Below are positions 55,682 through 63,973 of a stretch of 64,000 nt of DNA, piece by piece. Positions within the stretch are counted from its first letter, which is position 1; every line of letters starts with the position of its first letter. Source of the stretch: Clostridium sartagoforme (GTDB lineage Bacteria > Bacillota > Clostridia > Clostridiales > Clostridiaceae). The stretch covers positions 123,153 to 187,152 of the forward strand of contig NZ_SRYR01000005.1 in the NCBI RefSeq assembly GCF_004794105.1. The letters are read 5' to 3'. The notes below the pieces were generated by a model. That model was given only the letters and a program-made list of their open reading frames with translations. It did not search any database and was not told the DNA's origin. Both the position numbers and the translations under genes were made by a program.

Positions 55682-57526
55682 ATGAAGGAGACTAAATCAC
55701 TTTTTTCTGCTATATTGAAACCGTTGAAACCGTTTATTGAAAAGGTATCAGGAGGTTTTATGTCATTTTTTAGATTTATAAAAAGGGCATGTAATAAAGT
55801 AGCTACAAAATATAAAAAAGCCAATGAAAAGAACAAATATACAGAACCTATAGTAATAATTGGTACATCATGTTTATTAATATTATTTATGGTACTAGTT
55901 ATTAGAGGTGCAACCACTATAGAGCAAGTTGAAATTACTAATAATACTGCTGAAATTTTAGCTTATGAAAATAAGTATGATGAAGCTATTGAAGAGTACA
56001 AAGTTCTACAAAGTAAAGAAGCTTGGCCAATATGGAATGCTAAAGTTGCTGATATTTATTCATTAAAAGGTGAAGCAAAGAAATCAAACTCTCTTTTAAA
56101 GGAAATAATAGTTATTAGAGATAAAATAATAAAAGAAGAAGGTTATGCTAAGTATAAGGAAAAAGACATTGAATTAACTAATTCTATGCTATTTACATTT
56201 GTCTCAAATGGTGAATATGATGAAGCTATAACTTTTGGAGAAAAATATATAAGTGATTATGGTAGTAATAAAGATACGTTAAATATATTATTCCAAGCTT
56301 ACTTAGTTAAAGGATATACATATAAAGCAGAAGAATTAATAGACAAATATCCATTAGATGATAAATCTGCTTATGACACAGCAGTAGTTGCTAATATGAA
56401 TATAATGTTAGATAGATGGGATAAAGGATTAGAACTTTTAAAATCTGCTATGGAAATAGATAAAAATGAACTTAAGATTTATGATGTTATAAATAATATT
56501 TACGTTTATGATGGTGAAAAATTAACTAAAAAGTTAGAAGAAAAAGTTAATGATACTGAAGATAATGCATATAAGACACTATTAGCAAAGACATATGCTA
56601 TATCAAAAAGTACATCTGAAAAAGCTGTTGAATTAACTAAGGAGTTAGAAGAAGATGGCATAGTTAATATAGGTGTAGATTTAGTTAATTTTGAAGCTTA
56701 TAATAATCTTGGAGAAAAGGCTGAAGCAGAAAATTATATATCTGAAGCTGTAAAGAATGCAAAGGCATGGAATAAAGAGTCATATACAACATATTATTTA
56801 TTATCTCTAAAGAGTGAATATAATAATAAGTTAGAAGAAGCACTAACATATGCAAAAAAAGCATTACTTGCTGATTCTAAATATTCAAATACTTATGGAA
56901 GTTTAATTCCTAGACTTCAAATTGAAATGGGGAAATTTGAACCAATAGAGGTTTATTATAGAACAGCCCTTCAAAAGGATCCATTTAATTATAAGTTAAT
57001 AATGAGTATTGCAGATTATTATACTAATTATCAATTAAATAATGATAAAGGTATGAAATACTATGAATTATTATTAGAAATAAAAAAAGAAGATAGTAGT
57101 TTATATAAGAAGATTTTTGACTTTAAGATTAAAAATGAAAAGTATGATGAAGCAATTCCATATTTAGAAGAAGCAATAAAACTAGATGAAAATAATTCAG
57201 ATTATTATAGAATATTAGGTACTATACACCTTAACAATTCAAATTTTGATGAGGGAATAGAACTAGTTAGAAAAGCTTACTCAATGAATGAAAAAGATTC
57301 TATAGCTTTAAATAATGCAGGATGGTATTATATGAATGTTGAAAATGATATTGCAAGAGGCTTTGATAATATTAAGTCTGCTTATGAAGATATGCCTGTT
57401 TCATTAGATGAATCTATTAAAGAAAAGTTGATAAGCAACTATAATAAAGCAAAGAAGCTTTATGACGAATTTTTAGAAGATGAAACAAAAGACTTCGATA
57501 CAGCTAGTATTAATCTAATCTTTTAA
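55682..57526 (+). CDS. Membrane-anchored TPR-repeat protein
   Basis: A 614-residue protein. Residues 1-55 are basic, one membrane helix follows (about 58-78, IVIIGTSCLLILFMVLVI), and the rest is a long array of helical TPR units, clearest in YDEAIEEYKVLQS, YDEAIPYLEEAIKLDEN, YRILGTIHLNNSNFDEGIELVRKAYSMN and LNNAGWYYMNVENDIARGFDNIKSAY. TPR arrays are protein-binding scaffolds; here it faces outward by the positive-inside rule. No partner is identifiable. ATG 55682 follows GGAGG. I do not recognise a named family. Confidence 0.8.
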   Translation: MKETKSLFSAILKPLKPFIEKVSGGFMSFFRFIKRACNKVATKYKKANEKNKYTEPIVIIGTSCLLILFMVLVIRGATTIEQVEITNNTAEILAYENKYDEAIEEYKVLQSKEAWPIWNAKVADIYSLKGEAKKSNSLLKEIIVIRDKIIKEEGYAKYKEKDIELTNSMLFTFVSNGEYDEAITFGEKYISDYGSNKDTLNILFQAYLVKGYTYKAEELIDKYPLDDKSAYDTAVVANMNIMLDRWDKGLELLKSAMEIDKNELKIYDVINNIYVYDGEKLTKKLEEKVNDTEDNAYKTLLAKTYAISKSTSEKAVELTKELEEDGIVNIGVDLVNFEAYNNLGEKAEAENYISEAVKNAKAWNKESYTTYYLLSLKSEYNNKLEEALTYAKKALLADSKYSNTYGSLIPRLQIEMGKFEPIEVYYRTALQKDPFNYKLIMSIADYYTNYQLNNDKGMKYYELLLEIKKEDSSLYKKIFDFKIKNEKYDEAIPYLEEAIKLDENNSDYYRILGTIHLNNSNFDEGIELVRKAYSMNEKDSIALNNAGWYYMNVENDIARGFDNIKSAYEDMPVSLDESIKEKLISNYNKAKKLYDEFLEDETKDFDTASINLIF

Positions 57527-57576
57527 AATCGCATAAAGATGAATTTATAAATAAAATAATTAATATTGTTATTTAA

Positions 57577-57741
57577 GGGGCTGTCACAAAAATAGCTCAA
57601 ATTGAAAATTAAAAATTAAGAATTATTTATGTAATTCTTATAGAATTACTAAAATTAATATCTTTTAAAAACTCCTTCGGGAGTTTTTTCATTAATTTTT
57701 CATTTTTCATTATTAATTTTTTATTTTGCTACAACACTATT
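57577..57741. repeat. Palindromic intergenic repeat, family R1
   Basis: GGGGCTGTCACAAAAATAG opens the unit, followed by AAAATTAAAAATTAAGAATT, a GTAATTCTTATAGAATTAC stem, an AAAACTCCTTCGGGAGTTTT stem and TTCATTTTTCATTATTAATTTT. The end, TTTTGCTACAACAC, mirrors the start loosely. The second stem followed by TT may terminate the TPR gene. Confidence 0.7.
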
Positions 57742-57770
57742 TTAATACTATGTATATAGGGGGAGTTTAT

Positions 57771-58865
57771 ATGAGGATATTTAAGAGAATTCTTATTGCT
57801 GGAATTGTAATTATGATTTGTTCTTTAGCATTTATCTATACATTTAATGGTAAGTTTACTAATGATTTAGCTATTAAAAATTGGGACAATATATATAATG
57901 AAGATGGTATAGAGTTTTTCTATAGCAATTCTAGTGATGAAAAGATAAAAGTGCTAAAAGATAATTATAATTTAGAAGAAAAAATTAAAGGCGTAGATGG
58001 ACAACTTAATAAAGCAATTAGGGTTGCAGAATATTTAGGAAGTATTATTACATTTGATGATGTACCTAGTACAAGCAGAATTAATGGCTTCGATATTCTT
58101 AAAGAAAAAACAGGTGAAAAAAAGGTATCAGCAAAAGACCTTGGAATAATATATAGAGATTTTCTAGAAAGTTTAGGGTATACAGCAAGAGTTGGTGAAT
58201 TTAAAAGAATGAATGTAGGCTATAATAAAGAAAAATCATATTATGTTGTTGAATATTGGAGTAAGGAATATAATAAGTGGGTTATGATAGACTTTATAGA
58301 TAAGGGATACTTTGACAATGAGGGGTTCCCTTGTAGTGCTATGGAAGTTTTAGAAAATGATATAAGAAATTATAATTATACAGGAAGCAGTAATAGAAGT
58401 GATTATATTCCAATGCTAAAGAAAACATTATATACATATACAATTAACATTGATAATACTACTGATATGAAAAGAAGTAATAGTTATATAACTTATATTA
58501 AAGATAAGGAATCTATAGCTCTAAAATTTAAAGGGAATTATATAGGTCCAACTATATTTACAGAGAATAAAGATTTAATTAATAAAAATCCTATTGATAG
58601 TACAGTATCAAAGGATGAAAAAGCTTATTTAATATTAATGAAGAAACAAGAAAAGACCGAAGATAAGGATAATAAAAAACAAAGCTTTATTGTTGGAGCT
58701 TTTAAGGACGGAAAAATTCTAGAAGAGTATTACTTAAAAGAGAATAATAATGAATATAGAAAAGTTAATATGTATACAGATATATTATTTAATGAAGGAG
58801 ATAATATTATTTCCCTTTCTTTAGATGGAGAAAATACAGTAACCTCTATAGAAATAAAAAATTAA
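57771..58865 (+). CDS. Exported protein with a degenerate transglutaminase-like domain
   Basis: A 364-residue protein with an N-terminal signal anchor (about residues 6-24, ILIAGIVIMICSLAFIYTF). Residues about 110-180 (AKDLGIIYRDFLESLGYTARVG, then YYVVEYWSKEYNKWVMIDF) follow the pattern of transglutaminase-like domains, but the nucleophilic Cys and the His are not present; only the Asp of MIDF is kept. It is therefore likely a non-catalytic binding module. The C-terminal half is beta-rich with a Lys/Asp-rich insertion (KKQEKTEDKDNKKQ). ATG 57771 follows AGGGGGAG. Function unknown. Confidence 0.65.
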   Translation: MRIFKRILIAGIVIMICSLAFIYTFNGKFTNDLAIKNWDNIYNEDGIEFFYSNSSDEKIKVLKDNYNLEEKIKGVDGQLNKAIRVAEYLGSIITFDDVPSTSRINGFDILKEKTGEKKVSAKDLGIIYRDFLESLGYTARVGEFKRMNVGYNKEKSYYVVEYWSKEYNKWVMIDFIDKGYFDNEGFPCSAMEVLENDIRNYNYTGSSNRSDYIPMLKKTLYTYTINIDNTTDMKRSNSYITYIKDKESIALKFKGNYIGPTIFTENKDLINKNPIDSTVSKDEKAYLILMKKQEKTEDKDNKKQSFIVGAFKDGKILEEYYLKENNNEYRKVNMYTDILFNEGDNIISLSLDGENTVTSIEIKN

Positions 58866-58961
58866 TAAGAAAATCTTAATATTTTAGGTAATAGACAGTA
58901 AATAGTAATACAGTTATAATAAAAATTGTTGTAATATAGGAAGTTTTAAGGAGGGAAAATA

Positions 58962-59852
58962 ATGGGTTTAGATTTTATCTATATCTTTAAGGCTATAATA
59001 ATAGCAATAGTAGAAGGACTAACAGAGTTCGTACCTGTATCATCTACTGGACATATGATTCTAGTTGGTAGTCTTATTGGATTCAGATCGGGGACAGCAG
59101 GTGCTGAGGAATTTGCTGCGATGTTTGAAGTTGTAATTCAACTTGGAGCAATACTTGCAGTAGTGGTATTATATTGGAATAAATTATGGGGAGCTGTTGT
59201 AGATTTCTTTACTTTTATCTTTTCAGGTGGAAAGAAAGGAAAGAAAGGTTTTCAATTTGGTATAAACGTAATTATTGCATCAATACCAGCATTAATAATA
59301 GGATTAACTTTATATGATAAAATTAAAGGTTTATTTAAGCCTTCAGCAGTTATAGTTGGTTTTATAGTTGGTGGTATATTATTAATTATTATGGAAAACT
59401 TATTTAGAAACAAGACATCTAAGAGAGGAAAAACACCAACTGTAGATGTTTTTGACTTAACTCCAATGCAATCATTAAAGGTTGGATTATTCCAAGTTTT
59501 ATCTATGTGGCCAGGAATGTCAAGAAGTGCATCTACTATAATGGGAGGTTGGGTTGCTGGACTTTCAACTCCAGTAGCAGCAGAGTTTTCATTCTTTTTA
59601 GCAGTTCCAGCTATGGTTGGTTCTTCAGCTATGGATTTATTTAACTTTGACTATTCTATAATGAATTCTACATATATAGTAGCTTTAATAGTTGGATTTA
59701 TAGTAGCATTTATAGTATCGCTAATAGTAATGGATATGTTTGTAAGTTACTTAAAGAAGAAACCTATGAGAATATTTGCTATATATAGAGTAATTGCTGG
59801 TATAGTATTATTTGCTTTATCTTTAGCAGGAATAGTAACTTTAACAATGTAG
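58962..59852 (+). CDS. uppP: Undecaprenyl-diphosphatase
   Basis: A 296-residue integral membrane enzyme that recycles the undecaprenyl carrier by removing a phosphate, also giving bacitracin resistance. Signature EGLTEFVPVSSTGH near residue 17 supplies the catalytic Glu and Ser-rich motif, and WPGMSRSASTIMGG holds the essential Arg. Eight membrane segments are visible. The length is slightly above the usual 270-285 because of a Gly/Lys-rich loop (SGGKKGKKG). ATG 58962 follows AAGGAGGG. It fits the window's several cell-wall genes. Confidence 0.95.
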   Translation: MGLDFIYIFKAIIIAIVEGLTEFVPVSSTGHMILVGSLIGFRSGTAGAEEFAAMFEVVIQLGAILAVVVLYWNKLWGAVVDFFTFIFSGGKKGKKGFQFGINVIIASIPALIIGLTLYDKIKGLFKPSAVIVGFIVGGILLIIMENLFRNKTSKRGKTPTVDVFDLTPMQSLKVGLFQVLSMWPGMSRSASTIMGGWVAGLSTPVAAEFSFFLAVPAMVGSSAMDLFNFDYSIMNSTYIVALIVGFIVAFIVSLIVMDMFVSYLKKKPMRIFAIYRVIAGIVLFALSLAGIVTLTM

Positions 59853-59919
59853 AAAATAAAAATTAAAAATGAGAATTTAGTAAGTAAAATTATTAAATAA
59901 CTTTATAAATACTGTAGAT

Positions 59920-59944
59920 AGGGGCTGTTTAACAAACAGCCCCT
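59920..59944. terminator. Terminator of uppP
   Basis: AGGGGCTGTTT and AAACAGCCCCT form a perfect GC-rich stem; it is also the outer end of an inverted R1 unit. Confidence 0.82.
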
Positions 59945-59945
59945 T

Positions 59946-60090
59946 ATAATAATTTAAAATTAGAAATTAAAAATTATTAATGTAATTCTTAAAGAGTTAC
60001 TTAAAAATGATTGTTTTGCGAAACTCCGTAAGGAGTTTTTTTCATTAATTCTTCATTCTTCATTATTAATATTAGATTGTGCTTTAGCAC
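59946..60090. repeat. Inverted R1 repeat overlapping a coding 3' end
   Basis: Read on the minus strand it begins GTGCTAAAGCAC (60090-60079), then AATCTAATATTAATAATGAAG, an ACTCCTTACGGAGT stem and a GTAACTCTTTAAGAATTAC stem, the R1 order. Its first 38 bases code for the last residues of the gene ending at 60053. Confidence 0.65.
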
Positions 60091-61018
60091 TTACTATTGC
60101 TTCTTCAAGATCTTTCTTTAGTGAATTAATTGAGAAGTCTAAATTTACTAATTGAGATTTTAAATTCTTTTGTATTTCTATAACTTTATATTTTAATACC
60201 TTAGCAGAACGGAGAGCAGATTCTATTTTGTTTTGAATAATATAGTCAGTGAAGAAGTTATCAAACAAATAATCCATAGCCCCAGAGAAACCATCTAAGT
60301 CTAAAGATATATTTATATTAGTACTTAAATCATTTAATTCCGCATTATATCTATTTAGAATTACTTTTATAGAATTAATGGAATCAGCAGCATCATTCAT
60401 ATTAGATCTTTTTCCCATAGTAGCAAAAAAGCCTCCGCCAATCATATCATAGATTCCCCAGTTTTCAGCACTATTTAAACTTGAAAGGGCATTATCTATA
60501 GTAGGTAGAAGATTTTCACCTTCATTTATTGCTTCTTCAACTTCTTTTTTTTCTAAATGAAGCTTTTGTATCTTATGTTGTAACCTAGTAACTTCTTGGC
60601 TTTGTTCATTATTAAGCCTAGATATATAATCAGAAGCTTTTTCTAATAATTCATTGCATTTTTTCTGAATATTACCAATATCACATATTTCCTTATTTAA
60701 AGATTCTTTATTAGAAATAAGCCTATTTAAATAATCCTCTACCTCAATAAATTTAGCTTGTGCCTCTAAGTATTCATATTTCTCTTTAGTAAGCTTTTCA
60801 TCCATATTTCCCTTAAGTTTATGAAGAATATATGATAAGCTAATAGACTCTAGCTTATCAACATCTTTTTTCTCGTTAGCTAGACTAGCTTTTAAATTGT
60901 TATATTTACCTTTTGTAATAGATATTTCTTCTTCTAAATTGGAAAACTTAGATTGTAGTTTTCTTAAAGTATTTTTTTCTTCTTCTAGTTTCATAAATTC
61001 TTTTTTATAATTGATCAA
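60053..61018 (-). CDS. Coiled-coil protein of unknown function
   Basis: A 321-residue protein, mostly long amphipathic helices rich in Glu, Lys and Leu (about 1-175 and 270-315) around a short less helical core (about 180-270) that contains GIYDMIGGGFFATMGKR, a Gly-rich hydrophobic stretch. No signal peptide. The TTG start at 61018 has GGAGGG upstream. The last twelve codons and stop are provided by an R1 palindromic repeat. The core stretch might touch membrane or a partner; no family is recognised with confidence. Confidence 0.7.
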   Translation of the reverse strand: MINYKKEFMKLEEEKNTLRKLQSKFSNLEEEISITKGKYNNLKASLANEKKDVDKLESISLSYILHKLKGNMDEKLTKEKYEYLEAQAKFIEVEDYLNRLISNKESLNKEICDIGNIQKKCNELLEKASDYISRLNNEQSQEVTRLQHKIQKLHLEKKEVEEAINEGENLLPTIDNALSSLNSAENWGIYDMIGGGFFATMGKRSNMNDAADSINSIKVILNRYNAELNDLSTNINISLDLDGFSGAMDYLFDNFFTDYIIQNKIESALRSAKVLKYKVIEIQKNLKSQLVNLDFSINSLKKDLEEAIVSAKAQSNINNEE

Positions 61019-61316
61019 GATATCCCTCCTAAAACAATAGTATTAAATACATTATAAGGTATTTAATACTATGTATCAAGGATTTGTAATAAATTATTTT
61101 AAATTATTTTAAATAAGTAATAAAATGAAAATTTTCTTTAAAATATAAAATAATATACTTTCCAGTACAAAATCTTTATGATATCATTAAATAAGAAAAG
61201 TGAAATAACATTTTGAAAACAATTGCAAAATTAGATTTTTTTTACGAGCAATTGACAGAAAATTTCAAAAGTATAATCAATTCTAAAAACTAACGTAGTG
61301 GGTAGGGGGAATTTTT

Positions 61317-62417
61317 ATGTCACAACAAATAAAAAAAATAGCATTACTAACAGGTGGTGGAGATTGTCCAGGATTAAATGCAGTTATTAGAGCCGTAACT
61401 AGAACAGCAATATTGAACTATGGAATGAAAGTAATAGGCTACAAATTTGGTTATAGGGGATTATATAATAATGATTTCGTACCTCTAACATTAGATAGCG
61501 TATCAGGAATCCTTCATAGAGGAGGAACTATTTTATATAGTTCAAATAAGGACAACTTATTTGATTATTTAGTTGAAGAAGATGGCGTTATGGTTAAAAA
61601 AGACGTTTCAGATGTGGCAGTTGAGAATCTTAAGAAAGAAGGTGTAGATGTATTAGTTGTAATAGGAGGAGATGGTACTTTAACTTCTGCTAGGGATTTT
61701 GCAAGAAAAGGAGTTAAAGTAATAGGAGTTCCTAAGACGATAGATAATGACTTAGCATCAACAGATGTAACTTTTGGGTTTAATACAGCTATCGATGTAG
61801 CAACTGAAGCTTTAGATAGACTTCATACTACTGCTGAATCTCATCATAGAGTTATGCTATGTGAAGTAATGGGAAGAGGTGCTGGATGGATAGCGTTAGA
61901 GTCAGGAATTGCTGGATCAGCTGATGTTATTCTTTTACCAGAATTGCCTTATGATATTAATAAAATTGTTGATAAGATTAAAGAAAGAGAAGAGGCTGGA
62001 AGAAGATTTAGTATAATAGTTGTAGCTGAAGGAGCCAAGCCTAAAGATGGTGAGGTAGTTATAGCTAAGATAGTGGCAGATAGTCCAGATCCAATAAGAC
62101 TTGGAGGTATTGGTAATAAATTAGCTGATGATTTGGAAAAGCTATTACCAGATAAAGAAGTTAGATGCACTGTTCTTGGACATATTCAAAGAGGTGGAAT
62201 AACATCAACATATGATAGAATACTTTCTACTAGATATGGAGTTGGAGCTGTAGAGTTAATTAATGAAGAAAAATTTGGACATATGGTCTGTTTAAAAGAT
62301 GGTAAAATCTCAAGTGATAGCCTAGAAAATGTTATTGGTCAAAAATCAAAGCTAGTTGATCCTAATGGTGAATTAGTTAGAATGGCTAAGAAAATAGGAA
62401 TTTCTTTTGCCGATTAA
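61317..62417 (+). CDS. pfkA: 6-phosphofructokinase
   Basis: A 366-residue glycolytic kinase, longer than the 320-residue E. coli PfkA type and like the mixed-donor group. LTGGGDCPGLNAVIRAV binds the phosphoryl donor, GGDGTLTSARDF carries Gly at the position that is Asp in PPi enzymes, but PKTIDNDL has Lys where strict ATP enzymes have Gly (PGTIDND). RLHTTAESHHRVMLCEVMGRGAGW and EVRCTVLGHIQRGG complete the site. The donor, ATP or PPi, is thus uncertain, with ATP favoured. ATG 61317 follows TAGGGGGAA. Confidence 0.92.
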   Translation: MSQQIKKIALLTGGGDCPGLNAVIRAVTRTAILNYGMKVIGYKFGYRGLYNNDFVPLTLDSVSGILHRGGTILYSSNKDNLFDYLVEEDGVMVKKDVSDVAVENLKKEGVDVLVVIGGDGTLTSARDFARKGVKVIGVPKTIDNDLASTDVTFGFNTAIDVATEALDRLHTTAESHHRVMLCEVMGRGAGWIALESGIAGSADVILLPELPYDINKIVDKIKEREEAGRRFSIIVVAEGAKPKDGEVVIAKIVADSPDPIRLGGIGNKLADDLEKLLPDKEVRCTVLGHIQRGGITSTYDRILSTRYGVGAVELINEEKFGHMVCLKDGKISSDSLENVIGQKSKLVDPNGELVRMAKKIGISFAD

Positions 62418-62425
62418 GGGAATTA

Positions 62426-62461
62426 TAGGTGGTGGAGATATTTCTTCACCACTATTTTTAA
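62426..62461 (+). terminator. Terminator of pfkA
   Basis: TAGGTGGTGGAGA and TCTTCACCACTA pair with one bulge and one mismatch, followed by TTTTTAAT. Confidence 0.75.
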
Positions 62462-62560
62462 TAAAATTATAATTTTTTTAATGAAGACTTCAAAATTTTC
62501 TGACAATATGATATAATTTTAGTAGGCATATAATTACAGTAAAGAAAGCTGGAGGGTATT

Positions 62561-63340
62561 ATGAAGGAGATAAAGAAATATTTAGAATCAAGAATGGGAA
62601 CATACGGATTTTTCTTTGAGGATTTAAAAAGCGGGTTTATTTATGGGTATAATGAAAACGTTCAGATTACAGCTGCAGGTTGTATGAAGTTGCCTATAGC
62701 AGTATCATTAATAAAAGCTGTAGAAGATAAGAAACATGATTTCTTAGATAAAATAAAGATAGAGAGTAAGGATAAGGTTTATGGTACGGGTATAATTCAC
62801 GAGTTTAGTGAAAGGGAATACACTCTCTTTGAATTATTAGTTGCAATGTTAATCCAGAGTGACAATACTGCTGCTAATAAGATTATAGATATTCTGACTA
62901 TGGATAAAATTAATGAAGATATTAAAGGAATGGGTCTTAGAAACACAGTTTTAAATAGAAAGACTACTGATGAAAGAAATGCAAAGGATGAAATAGAAAA
63001 TATTACTTCAGCATTAGATTTATCTAAGATATGGAAGCATTTATATAATGGAACATATTTAAATAGAGAAAATAGTCAGATGCTTATTGATATATTAATG
63101 AGACAACAGATTAAGAATAAATTAGCACTATATATTCCTGATGATTTAAAATATGAAATTTCTAGTAAAACAGGTGATAAAGCTGGAGTTGAAAATGATA
63201 CCCAACTTATTAGATTATCTAAAGGTAATTTTAGCTTTACAGTTTTATCTATGGGAATACCTAATAGCGTCTATGGAACAGTTACATTAGCAAAATGTGG
63301 TAAGATGATGTGGGATAATGTAATGAATAACTGGCATTGA
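62561..63340 (+). CDS. Class A beta-lactamase-fold protein lacking the catalytic serine
   Basis: A 259-residue protein with the overall serine hydrolase/beta-lactamase 2 layout. The usual FxAASTxKLP motif reads ITAAGCMKLPIAV: Gly40-Cys41-Met42-Lys43 in place of Ser-x-x-Lys, so the nucleophile is missing although Lys43 is kept. IQSDNTAANKIID gives the SDN motif and ISSKTGDKAGVEND the KTG motif. No signal peptide is visible, so it seems cytoplasmic. It could be a peptide-binding pseudoenzyme, or Cys41 might act. ATG 62561 follows GGAGGG. It lies 143 nt after pfkA, apparently with its own promoter. Confidence 0.82.
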   Translation: MKEIKKYLESRMGTYGFFFEDLKSGFIYGYNENVQITAAGCMKLPIAVSLIKAVEDKKHDFLDKIKIESKDKVYGTGIIHEFSEREYTLFELLVAMLIQSDNTAANKIIDILTMDKINEDIKGMGLRNTVLNRKTTDERNAKDEIENITSALDLSKIWKHLYNGTYLNRENSQMLIDILMRQQIKNKLALYIPDDLKYEISSKTGDKAGVENDTQLIRLSKGNFSFTVLSMGIPNSVYGTVTLAKCGKMMWDNVMNNWH

Positions 63341-63346
63341 ATTTGA

Positions 63347-63388
63347 AAACGTGATAACTCCTAGGTTTCTAGGGGTTATTTTTTGCGT
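63347..63388 (+). terminator. Terminator after the beta-lactamase-like gene
   Basis: ATAACTCCTA at 63354-63363 pairs with TAGGGGTTAT at 63370-63379 (one G-T pair), then six T; outer AAAACG and CGTTTT extend the symmetry. Confidence 0.83.
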
Positions 63389-63395
63389 TTTGAAT

Positions 63396-63416
63396 ACCAC
63401 AGGTTTGACCTGTGGT
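63396..63416. mobile_element. IS200/IS605-like subterminal hairpin, probable remnant
   Basis: ACCACAGG and CCTGTGGT form a perfect stem with a 5-nt loop, followed by TCTAAAAAGCCTCTAGCG. A similar hairpin with a similar trailer is at 63955-63973. About 90 nt further, AAGGAGGGATAAAATATG is immediately followed by TAA (63509-63514), as if a transposase ORF had been deleted. Confidence 0.4.
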
Positions 63417-63905
63417 TCTAAAAAGCCTCTAGCGATGAGTAGAAATTCCCTTATTGTAAAATTATAGTAGGTTTGCCGACTACAATTATAATATAAGGAG
63501 GGATAAAATATGTAAATAGGCACTTCAAAAGAACGTTAGTTTACTAAAATTTTCTTAAGAATTACCAATAGGAGTGTTATTATAAATGTTGTAGCTAAAC
63601 TGATTCAAATGATATCATGATTTAATGAAGATGCGTATATTAATTTCAATATTTAAAGTAGAAGAATACAGTTCTAAAGTAATGAAAATTAATAAGAAAC
63701 TAAAGAACGAGAATTAAAAGTTAGCAGGAAATATTATGGAAAAATCTTGATTACTAGACTTTTTTTATTTTAGCTAAAACTGTCACAGTGAAAAAAAGCA
63801 AGTGATATTGAAAACTTTAATATTGGAACTTATAATTTATTTATAGATACATAATAAGCTTTTGTATTTATATTCACAAATAAACCTAAAAAATCACATG
63901 AAAAG
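63417..63905. other. Gene-poor stretch, possible decayed mobile element
   Basis: No ORF of credible length or ribosome binding site on either strand. A good SD with ATG at 63509-63511 followed directly by a stop is the only gene-like signal. Confidence 0.35.
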
Positions 63906-63939
63906 AAATAGCACCTAGTTAATTCTAGATGCTATTTTT
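63906..63939 (+). terminator. Terminator in gene-poor region
   Basis: AATAGCACCTAG and CTAGATGCTATT pair with one mismatch around a 6-nt loop, then seven T. No ORF upstream explains it, so it may end an untranslated RNA or a decayed gene. Confidence 0.65.
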
Positions 63940-63954
63940 TTATTGTATTGAAAA

Positions 63955-63973
63955 CCACTGGCTATGCCAGTGG
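63955..63973. mobile_element. IS200/IS605-like left-end hairpin at the window edge
   Basis: CCACTGGC and GCCAGTGG form a perfect 8-bp stem with loop TAT, followed by ATAAAATGGCTTAAGCTCTGAAC. Such hairpins mark IS200/IS605 ends; the transposase gene would begin just outside the window. Confidence 0.45.

Noticed and set aside
61252..61277. TTGACA and TATAAT upstream of pfkA as a promoter
   Set aside because: The spacer is only 14 bp, too short for a normal sigma-A promoter, and no better partner for either box is evident.
62561..63340. Annotation as an active beta-lactamase resistance gene
   Set aside because: The nucleophilic serine is absent and no signal peptide is seen, so resistance should not be inferred.
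63287..63523. 78-codon minus-strand frame at the end of the window
   Set aside because: It spans a terminator and an IS-like hairpin, has no SD sequence and overlaps the end of a real gene.
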